Part shown: positions 11,814-17,555 of the stretch, piece by piece
How the letters are laid out: each line of letters starts with the position of its first letter
Numbering within the stretch: position 1 is the stretch's first letter
Assembly (NCBI GenBank): GCA_947454665.1
Contig: CANGMU010000023.1
Location: 1 to 17,555 of the forward strand
DNA from: Pseudomonadota bacterium
GTDB lineage: Bacteria; Pseudomonadota; Gammaproteobacteria; Steroidobacterales; Steroidobacteraceae
Reading direction: 5' to 3'
DNA: 17,555 nucleotides
Made by a program: the position numbers and the translations under genes
Notes under the pieces: generated by a model
Told to the model about the DNA's origin: nothing
Seen by the model: the letters and a program-made list of their open reading frames with translations, nothing else
Database searches by the model: none

Positions 11814-13452
11814 TCCGGCGGCCCATGGCCTTTACCTGTCTTTCTATGGCCTCGCGGAACGCCCCTTCGCCATCACGCCGGATCCGCGTTATCTGTTCCT
11901 GAGCGGCCGGCATGCCGAGGCGCTTGCGCACCTGGTGTATGGCATCGACGAGGCGGGCGGCTTCATCCAGCTGACCGGCGAAGTCGGCACGGGCAAGACG
12001 ACCGTGATCCGCGCCTTGCTGGCCCGCGCGCCGAAGGGTGCGGAGATCGCGCTGATCTTCAATCCGCGCATGGACGCACCAGAGTTCATGCTCACGATCT
12101 GCGAAGAGCTGGGCATCATGGTGCCCAACGACGCGGTCGGCAGCGTGAAGGACCTCATCGACATCCTGAATGCCTACCTGCTCAAGGCCCATGCGGAAGG
12201 ACGCCGCGTGGTGCTGGTGGTGGACGAGGCGCAGAACCTGTCGCCCGACCTGCTCGAGCAGGTGCGCCTGCTGACGAATCTGGAAACTGATACGCAGAAG
12301 CTGCTGCAGATCATCCTCATCGGCCAGCCCGAGCTGCGTGATGTCCTGTCGCGCAACGACCTCCGGCAGCTGGCCCAGCGCATCACGGGCCGCTACCACC
12401 TCGAACCACTGGCTCGACGTGACGCCGAAACCTATGTGAAGCATCGGCTGCGCATCGCGGGCGCCACGCACGACCTGTTCACCGATGGCGCGCTGCGTGA
12501 GCTGTATCGCGTAAGCGGCGGCGTCCCGCGCCTGATCAACATCATCGCGGACCGCTCCCTGCTGGGTGGCTATGCCCAGGACCGCCACCAGATCACAGCA
12601 GGCATGGTGCGACGCGCGGCTGGCGAAGTGCTCGGTCGGCGGTTGCTGCCGCAATGGTTGCCGCCACTGCTCGTCGTGACCGTGATCCTCCTGGTCGGCG
12701 CCGTCGGCTTCCTGCTGTGGCAGACGGCGCGACACGAGGCCACGAAGCCCGCGCTCGTGGTGGAGCCGCCTGTTCAGCCGGTCATCACGACACCACCGCC
12801 ACCTGCTGAACCGCGAACGCTGGAAGGCCTGCTGAAGGCCGCACCGGACGAGGGCGGCCGCACGGCGGTCTGGCAGCAGTTGTTCTCCTACTGGAAAGCG
12901 GGTTTCGCCGCGGACAGCCACGACGACGCCTGTGAACAGGCCTTGCGTCAGGGGCTCGAATGCCTCGGCCAGCACGGGACCGTCGCGCTCCTGAGGGCGC
13001 TCAATCGCCCGGTGATGCTGGATCTGGTTGTCGGCGACACCCGGCACCCTGCAGCCCTCACGACGCTGGACGAGGAGACTGCCACGCTGTGGTTCGATGG
13101 CGGTTCGCATGCGGTGCCGGTCGATCAATTCCTCGCTGTCTGGCAGGGCGATTTCGTGCTGCTCTGGAAACCACCAGTGCTCGACACCCGCGCGCTCAAC
13201 GTCGGCATGCACGGGCAGGCCGTCCAGGACCTGCGCGCACGGCTTGCACGTTGGCGGGGTTCGAAGGGCCCGGTGAAGGGCGACGCCAGCTACGACGATG
13301 CACTGCAGAAACAGGTGCGCGACCTGCAGCGCCAGTTCGGCCTCAAGGACGACGGCATCGCGGGCGCGACGACCCAGGCCGTGCTCGACGCAGCGGTGCC
13401 CGGCGAAGGCACCCCGCTGCTCTCGGCACCCCGGAAAATCGAGGCCCACTGA
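11800..13452 (+). CDS. gspA: GspA/ExeA-type AAA ATPase with peptidoglycan-binding domain
   Basis: The 550-aa product is the GspA/ExeA ATPase of type II secretion. With GspB it binds peptidoglycan and helps insert the outer-membrane secretin. The N-terminal AAA domain begins YLSFYGLAERPFAITPDPRY. It has Walker A GEVGTGKTT (60-68), Walker B VVLVVDE (137-143) and a sensor region IILIGQPELRD (171-181). One membrane helix spans about 287-307, then a proline-rich linker (312-340). A periplasmic region resembling a C39-like domain (about 400-458, no obvious catalytic cysteine) precedes a PG_binding_1 domain (about 465-530, NVGMHGQAVQDLRARL, DDGIAGATTQAVLD). ATG 11800 is chosen because the YLSFYGL family start lies just after it. 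It overlaps fadE by 14 bp and is followed 2 bp later by gspB. Confidence 0.92.
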   Translation: MSNPDPAAHGLYLSFYGLAERPFAITPDPRYLFLSGRHAEALAHLVYGIDEAGGFIQLTGEVGTGKTTVIRALLARAPKGAEIALIFNPRMDAPEFMLTICEELGIMVPNDAVGSVKDLIDILNAYLLKAHAEGRRVVLVVDEAQNLSPDLLEQVRLLTNLETDTQKLLQIILIGQPELRDVLSRNDLRQLAQRITGRYHLEPLARRDAETYVKHRLRIAGATHDLFTDGALRELYRVSGGVPRLINIIADRSLLGGYAQDRHQITAGMVRRAAGEVLGRRLLPQWLPPLLVVTVILLVGAVGFLLWQTARHEATKPALVVEPPVQPVITTPPPPAEPRTLEGLLKAAPDEGGRTAVWQQLFSYWKAGFAADSHDDACEQALRQGLECLGQHGTVALLRALNRPVMLDLVVGDTRHPAALTTLDEETATLWFDGGSHAVPVDQFLAVWQGDFVLLWKPPVLDTRALNVGMHGQAVQDLRARLARWRGSKGPVKGDASYDDALQKQVRDLQRQFGLKDDGIAGATTQAVLDAAVPGEGTPLLSAPRKIEAH

Positions 13453-13454
13453 CG

Positions 13455-14120
13455 ATGTCCTTCATCCTCGACGCACTGAAGAAATCAGAAGCCGAACGTC
13501 AACGCCAGACGGGCCCCACGCTGTACGAAATGCGCGCCGCGCCGCGCCGCACCAGCTTGCCGACGTGGGTGTTCGTGGTCTTTGCGGCGCTCGCGGTCAA
13601 TCTGCTCGTGCTGGGATACCTGCTGCTGCGCAAGCCGCAAGCCCCCACCGCAACCACCGCGACCACGCCAGCTGCGGCTGCCGTTACGCCACCGGCTGCA
13701 CCGACGTCGCAAGCCCGGGCGGCCACTGCCGATACTCCGCCGCCGGTCGTACAAGGGCCATTCCGGGCGCCTGCCCAAGCGCCCTTGCCCGAGACAGCCG
13801 CCGCCACACCAGAATCGACACCGGCGACGGCAACCCCTGCGGCTCGGACTGCGCCAGCAACGACGGCTTCACGGCCCGCCGACAGCGGGGCGGTATCGAG
13901 CCTCGCCGACATGCGTACCAGCGGCGGCAGCCTGCCGGATCTCCGGCTCAGCCTGCATGTCTACGACGCGGATCCCGCGCGTCGCTACCTGTTGCTGAAC
14001 GGACTGCGACTGCGCGAAGGCGATGTCATGCCGGATGGGCTGCGCGTCGAACGCATCACGGAAGACGGCGCCATCATGGGTTGGCGGGGCCACCGTTTCC
14101 TGCTGCCGCGAGGCGAGTGA
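13455..14120 (+). CDS. gspB: GspB, type II secretion secretin-assembly partner
   Basis: The 221-aa product opens with MSFILDALKKSEAERQRQ, the signature cytosolic start of GspB/ExeB. One membrane helix follows at about residues 36-56 (TWVFVVFAALAVNLLVLGYL). A long Ala/Pro/Thr-rich periplasmic linker runs to about residue 150. The C-terminal GspB domain is LPDLRLSLHVYDADPARRYL, then LLNGLRLREGDVMPDGLRVERIT and GHRFLLPRGE. GspB forms a complex with GspA and binds the secretin during assembly across peptidoglycan. It starts 2 bp after the gspA stop and is surely co-translated. The core gsp operon (C to N) is not in this window, so gspAB are encoded apart from it. The last 47 bp overlap the convergent GNAT gene, and a 7-bp stem surrounds the TGA. 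Confidence 0.93.
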   Translation: MSFILDALKKSEAERQRQTGPTLYEMRAAPRRTSLPTWVFVVFAALAVNLLVLGYLLLRKPQAPTATTATTPAAAAVTPPAAPTSQARAATADTPPPVVQGPFRAPAQAPLPETAAATPESTPATATPAARTAPATTASRPADSGAVSSLADMRTSGGSLPDLRLSLHVYDADPARRYLLLNGLRLREGDVMPDGLRVERITEDGAIMGWRGHRFLLPRGE

Positions 14121-14589
14121 TCGCCTCCCCCGTCAGACGGAAGGTGGTCCATTCATCCATGGCTTCAGCGCCGAGTGAACGGTAGAAGGCGATCGACGGC
14201 GCGTTCCAGTCGAGCACGGACCATTCCATGCGTCCGCAACCACGGGCTGCTGCACGCCGCGCCAGTTCCCTCAGCAATCCCTTGCCGACGCCCTGGCCGC
14301 GGAATGCCGGCTGCACGTAGAGATCCTCGAGATAGAGACCCGGCTTGCAGAGGAAGGTCGAGTAATTGAAGAAATACAGCGCGAAGCCGATAACCATATT
14401 GTGACGCCACGCCACCAGCGCGTGGGCGCAGCGAGGTTCATCGAAGAGGTGCGAAGCCAGATCCGCGGCCTCGCCCGTAAACACAGCGCGCAAGCGTTCA
14501 TAATCGGCCAGTTCGCCGATCAGGCCATGGATCGCCGGCACGTCTTGGCGTGTGGCTTCACGTATCGACACGGCAGTAGCATTGGACAT
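14074..14589 (-). CDS. GNAT acetyltransferase of the spermidine/thialysine type
   Basis: The 171-aa product is a GCN5-related N-acetyltransferase using acetyl-CoA. The acetyl-CoA loop RGQGVG (97-102) follows the strand LYLEDLYVQPAF (85-96). After it come ARGCGRMEWSVLDWNAPSIA (115-134), FYRSLGA (135-141) and DEWTTFRL (145-152). This VLDWN...FY..LGA...EWT..R sequence is that of diamine (spermidine/spermine) and thialysine acetyltransferases, so a polyamine or small amine substrate is likely but not shown. The N-terminal helix has the family's DYERL element (29-33). Length is normal. ATG 14589 is the natural start. It is convergent with gspB, overlapping its end by 47 bp, and divergent from the kinase gene. 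Nothing else nearby suggests its metabolic context. Confidence 0.88.
   Translation of the reverse strand: MSNATAVSIREATRQDVPAIHGLIGELADYERLRAVFTGEAADLASHLFDEPRCAHALVAWRHNMVIGFALYFFNYSTFLCKPGLYLEDLYVQPAFRGQGVGKGLLRELARRAAARGCGRMEWSVLDWNAPSIAFYRSLGAEAMDEWTTFRLTGEAITRLAAAGNGGPANP
14110..14127. terminator. Stem-loop around the gspB stop codon
   Basis: GAGGCGA (14110-14116), loop GTGA (14117-14120) and TCGCCTC (14121-14127) form a perfect 7-bp stem. The loop is of GNRA type and contains the gspB TGA stop. It is symmetric and lies inside the last codons of the convergent GNAT gene. No T-run follows on either strand, so it is at best a Rho-assisting or RNA-stabilising structure. Confidence 0.3.
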
Positions 14590-14684
14590 CGGATGGATCT
14601 CAGGCTGACGTTTACATGGATCACGAAGGCAAAGGCCCCGCTACCGCAAGGGTGGCGGGCAGCGGTGCTGCCGTAAAGGCGTCC

Positions 14685-15968
14685 ATGGCAGGCCCGCGCA
14701 TCCTGGTCGTGTCGGATATCGAGGAACGCGGCCACTGGCTGCGTCATCGCCTCGAGGCTGCGCACGCCGCTGCCCGGATCACCATGCTCGACACGATCGA
14801 GCTGCAACGCCAGATCCCGCATCCCCGCCACGAGGACTGGGACCTGCTGTTTGCCGTGCTCGATTGCGGTGGGGCGGAAGACCCGACCAGCAGCGAGGGG
14901 CTGCAATGGCTCGCGCGCCTTGCCGTCCGGACCGACACCACGCCGATCATCGTCGTCGCGGAATCCGGCAACGAACTGGCTGCGGTAATGGCTCTGCGCC
15001 TGGGGGCGACGGACTATCTGCCGAGCGAGTTCGTCACGATGCACCGGCTCGCCGCCCTGATCGAGTCGGCACAGCTCGGTGGGACCGGCAGACCGGTCAC
15101 CGCCCAGCATCCTGCCGCGGCCCATGAGCACGCCGCACCTTTGCGCGACCCACTACCGGCCGCGCCACGCAGGCTGCTGGACGGTCGGCGCGACCTCGTG
15201 CCCGGATACCGCCTGCTACAGAAGCTCGGTGAATCCCAGCGTGCAACCGTATACCTCGCAGCCAGCGAAACGCTCGGCCGCAACATCGCCCTGAAGGTCT
15301 CGCGCGGCGACGCCGAGGCGTCCGGTTTCGCGCACGAATACACGACGCTGCGTGCGCTGCGCAGCCCGGCCGTCATCGACATCCACGAATACGGCATGCA
15401 CGAGGGGCGCGAGTACCTCGCGATGGAATACTTCCCCTGCGGAGACCTGCGTGCGCGACTGCTGAACCCGATCAGCGAGAACGAAGCGGTGGAATACGTG
15501 CGACGCATCGCCAGCGCGCTGGCCACCGTGCACCGCTGCGGCATGCTCCATGGCGACCTCAAGCCCGGCAACCTCATGCTGCGCGTGACTGGGCAGGTGG
15601 TGCTCATCGACTTCGGCCTGACGGCGCCCTTTTCGGATCCGGCCCAGTCGGTCGTCACGTCCATGCTGCGCGGTTCGCCGTATTACATGAGCCCCGAACA
15701 TGCGCAGGGCGCACCGCTCGACGAGCGCAGCGACCTCTACAGCCTGGGCGTGATCTATCACGAGCTGCTCACGGGCCTGAAACCCTACAGCGGTTCGCAT
15801 GCCATGGATGTCCTGCGCTGCCATGTCGAGGATCCACCGCCCGTGCTGCCGCTGCCGCTGGCCGCACACCAGCCGGTGCTGGATCGATTGATGGCCAAGT
15901 CAATCGATGGGCGTTTCCGAACGGCCGACGAGGTGCTCCGCGCCCTGTCGCTGCCAGAGGCTGCATGA
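14685..15968 (+). CDS. Ser/Thr protein kinase with N-terminal degenerate receiver domain
   Basis: The 427-aa product (from ATG 14685) joins two domains. Residues 4-128 have a response-regulator receiver pattern: RILVVSD, LLFAVLD with Asp60 as possible phosphoacceptor, PIIVVAE and GATDYLPSEF. The conserved Thr/Ser (Ala92) and Lys (Ser114) are replaced, so phospho-switching is doubtful. After a linker, a Hanks-type kinase runs from about 173 to the end. It has Lys204 (IALKV), Glu218, HGDLKPGN (289-296, non-RD type), DFG (309-311), SPYYMSPEHA and DLYSLGVIYHELLTG. The glycine loop is degenerate (LGESQRATVYLA), but catalytic residues remain, so activity is likely. ATG 14685 has AAAGG 5 nt upstream and opens at the first receiver strand. 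The alternative ATG 14616 adds 23 residues with lower third-position GC and no good ribosome binding site. It overlaps the next gene by 4 bp (ATGA). Confidence 0.85.
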   Translation: MAGPRILVVSDIEERGHWLRHRLEAAHAAARITMLDTIELQRQIPHPRHEDWDLLFAVLDCGGAEDPTSSEGLQWLARLAVRTDTTPIIVVAESGNELAAVMALRLGATDYLPSEFVTMHRLAALIESAQLGGTGRPVTAQHPAAAHEHAAPLRDPLPAAPRRLLDGRRDLVPGYRLLQKLGESQRATVYLAASETLGRNIALKVSRGDAEASGFAHEYTTLRALRSPAVIDIHEYGMHEGREYLAMEYFPCGDLRARLLNPISENEAVEYVRRIASALATVHRCGMLHGDLKPGNLMLRVTGQVVLIDFGLTAPFSDPAQSVVTSMLRGSPYYMSPEHAQGAPLDERSDLYSLGVIYHELLTGLKPYSGSHAMDVLRCHVEDPPPVLPLPLAAHQPVLDRLMAKSIDGRFRTADEVLRALSLPEAA

Positions 15969-17293
15969 TGGCAGCGGGACCGATACCGCCTTCACGGCTG
16001 CTGCAGAACATCGAGGACGCGCTGCTGGTCGTCGGTGCAGACCTCGTCATCCGCGACGTCGCCAATTTCTCCGCGCATGCACTGGCCGCTGTGTCGGCAC
16101 GGGGCCGCAACCTGCTCGGGGAATCAATCGAAGCGACCATCTCGCCGCTGTTCGCACCGCATGAGCGCGCCGGGTTCCTGGCACGCCTGCGAGCCATGCT
16201 TGATCCGCTGCACGAAGGCGTCGCGCAGCACACGATCGAAGGCGCGGCACCGATCGCCGTGCGGGCGGCAGGCCTCACGCCCTACTACGAAGTCACCATC
16301 CGACGGTATCTGGATGACAGCGGGTCCCTGCTCTCCCTATATATCCGGGATGTCAGCGACCGCCTGCAGCTGCGACGTGCGCTGTCACTGGTGCGCGAGG
16401 AGCGGGATCTGGCGCTCGCAGTCCTGCGCAGCGAGCCGGAGGCCTTGTACGAATACCTGCGGAGTGCACTGGAAACCCTGACGCTTGTGCAGTCGCTACA
16501 ACGCCTGCCCGCGCGTGCGGTCGAGGCCTATCGCAGCAAGCTGCGCCGCATCGCCGGAGAGCTTCAACAGGTGGCGCAGGGTGCCCGCACGCTCGGCATC
16601 GATGTGGTCGCCATCGCAGCGGAAAGCGTGATGGCAGACCTCCGGCGCGTGGCCGACCAGGCCGCCCCGTCGGGCGAGGAATTTCTGCCCATCGCCACCG
16701 CACTCGACACGCTGTTCCGGCAGCTCGTGGCGGCGAGCCATGACATGGAGCTGCGTGAAGGGTCGCTGCAGACCGCGCCGGCAGCGCCAGAATTTTCACG
16801 CGTGCCCTGCGATTCGGACTGGCCAGCCGATGTGTCGGTGCGACTCGCAGAACGCGTGGAATCAGTGAGCCTGGAGCGCGGCAGTCGGGCCACGCTGACC
16901 GTCACGGGCCTGGAGCAGTTGCCCGCTTTCTATCACCGGGGCGTCGAACCGCTGCTGTTCCAGTTGGTGGACAATGCGATCCAGCTGGGCATCGAACCCA
17001 CGGCCGAACGCGAGGCCGGAGGCAAACCCAGCGTCGGCCATATCAACGTCAGCTGCAGCGTGTCGCCCAAGGGTGGCTATGAGCTGCTCGTGTCGGACGA
17101 TGGCCAGGGACTGGATGTGGCGGAGATCCGTCGCAAGCCGGTGAATGACGAAGCCCCCAGTACCGGGACGGACATTCCCTTCCTGCAGGACCTCGTGATG
17201 CGCATGGGCGGCACGATCGGCGTGTCCACGTCCAAAGGCCGCTACACGCGGCTGCGCATCCAGCTGCCGCGAGAACTCAGCCCTTCAGTGTGA
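15965..17293 (+). CDS. PAS-containing CheA-like ATPase without phosphoacceptor histidine
   Basis: The 442-aa product has a PAS-like sensor region (about 11-135), a helical HPt-like region (about 150-260) and a CheA-type HATPase domain (about 325-437). The HATPase is recognised by LLFQLVDNAIQLGIEPTAER (N box, Asn337), the following EAGGKP, SDDGQGLD (G1, 377-384) and MGGTIGVSTSKGRYTRLRIQ followed by LP. The HPt-like helix reads ELQQVAQGARTLGI where active proteins read LHxLKGNA, and there is no histidine from residue 90 to 258. The second glycine box is also altered (STGTDIPF). No CheW-like domain is present. It is therefore probably not a normal histidine kinase; it may bind ATP as a regulator of its partner. 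It begins inside the kinase stop codon (ATGA), so the two are translated together. Confidence 0.8.
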   Translation: MMAAGPIPPSRLLQNIEDALLVVGADLVIRDVANFSAHALAAVSARGRNLLGESIEATISPLFAPHERAGFLARLRAMLDPLHEGVAQHTIEGAAPIAVRAAGLTPYYEVTIRRYLDDSGSLLSLYIRDVSDRLQLRRALSLVREERDLALAVLRSEPEALYEYLRSALETLTLVQSLQRLPARAVEAYRSKLRRIAGELQQVAQGARTLGIDVVAIAAESVMADLRRVADQAAPSGEEFLPIATALDTLFRQLVAASHDMELREGSLQTAPAAPEFSRVPCDSDWPADVSVRLAERVESVSLERGSRATLTVTGLEQLPAFYHRGVEPLLFQLVDNAIQLGIEPTAEREAGGKPSVGHINVSCSVSPKGGYELLVSDDGQGLDVAEIRRKPVNDEAPSTGTDIPFLQDLVMRMGGTIGVSTSKGRYTRLRIQLPRELSPSV

Positions 17294-17555
17294 ACAGCCT
17301 CAGGCGGCCGTCAGACTGGGCAGCCGCCAGATGCTTGCCATCGCGCGACCAGCGCAAGAGGCACACGGGGCCGTCCAGCACCTGCATGTCGAAGGGCATG
17401 TCCAGCACGGCGCCACGCGCCGCCGGGCCCGGCTTCCACAAGACCAGGCGGCCATCCCGGCCACCACTGGCAAGCCACGCGCCTTCGGACGAATAGGCCA
17501 GCGATTCGATGCGATCCGTGTGGGCGCGCAGCTCCATCGGCTCGCTGCCTTCCGG
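17277..17555 (-). CDS. WD40-repeat protein, C-terminal fragment (5' end beyond window)
   Basis: The frame is open to the right edge and ends at TGA 17277-17279, so only the C-terminal 92 residues are visible. Two WD40 propeller repeats can be read. The first runs from LRAHTDRIESLAYSSEGAWL through ASGGRDGRLVLW. The second runs from DGPVCLLRWSRDGKHLAAAQ through SDGRLRLFTLKG. The H-x-D-x-V/I, S.DG.LA and DG.(V/L).LW/F elements are those of the repeat, which forms protein-interaction blades. These may be the last blades, ending three residues after the final strand. The Met at 17537 is internal, since PEGSEP precedes it in frame. It is convergent with the CheA-like gene and overlaps it by 17 bp. 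The function is unknown. Confidence 0.8.
   Translation of the reverse strand, partial: PEGSEPMELRAHTDRIESLAYSSEGAWLASGGRDGRLVLWKPGPAARGAVLDMPFDMQVLDGPVCLLRWSRDGKHLAAAQSDGRLRLFTLKG

Noticed and set aside
11755..13449. A 564-codon minus-strand open frame opposite gspA
   Set aside because: gspA has Walker motifs, a membrane helix and a peptidoglycan-binding domain in the other strand. The antisense product has only Arg/His/Gln-rich sequence typical of shadow frames in GC-rich DNA.

Overview
The window is GC-rich chromosomal DNA from a proteobacterium, most likely a gammaproteobacterium. FadE-type acyl-CoA dehydrogenase, a GspA/ExeA plus GspB pair and a PrlF/YhaV toxin-antitoxin locus fit that class. 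The cluster of PQQ sugar dehydrogenase, DUF6644, DUF6152 and SnoaL-like genes recalls Steroidobacteraceae-like or sphingomonad-like aerobes. The family-level guess rests on memory of gene content only. I see no rRNA, tRNA, insertion sequence, CRISPR array or replication origin.

Region 1 (1-2338, + strand) holds the end of gnd and then a four-gene toxin-antitoxin cassette. A PrlF-like AbrB antitoxin and YhaV-like toxin are followed, with every junction overlapping, by a HigB/Gp49-like toxin and an XRE antitoxin. Two 14-bp palindromes spaced 22 bp apart lie just upstream of prlF and look like its autoregulatory operator. The XRE gene is visibly less GC-rich than its surroundings (33 of 60 bases at 2021-2080, against 42 of 60 at 9421-9480).

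Region 2 (2435-6700, - strand) is a tight five-gene operon ending in a good intrinsic terminator. In transcription order it encodes a secreted 461-aa protein of unknown function, a DUF6152 periplasmic protein, two paralogous four-helix DUF6644 membrane proteins, and a secreted PQQ-dependent sugar dehydrogenase. The gaps are 30, 9, 12 and 7 bp. A secreted SnoaL-like protein is transcribed divergently from an 83-bp shared promoter region.

Region 3 (7316-14589) holds a SIRT4-like sirtuin, a secreted metallo-beta-lactamase-fold hydrolase with two EF-hand calcium loops inserted in the catalytic domain, membrane-bound FadE, GspA/ExeA starting inside the end of fadE, GspB, and a spermidine/thialysine-type GNAT acetyltransferase.

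Region 4 (14590-17555) is the most unusual signalling locus. A Ser/Thr kinase carries an N-terminal degenerate response-regulator receiver. It overlaps by 4 bp a PAS/CheA-like ATPase whose HPt-like region has no histidine and whose ATP lid is degenerate. The two genes look like one translationally coupled unit that mixes two-component-type folds with eukaryotic-type kinase chemistry. The window closes inside a convergent WD40-repeat gene. The best candidates for undescribed biology are this kinase/ATPase pair and the DUF6152-DUF6644-PQQ operon.
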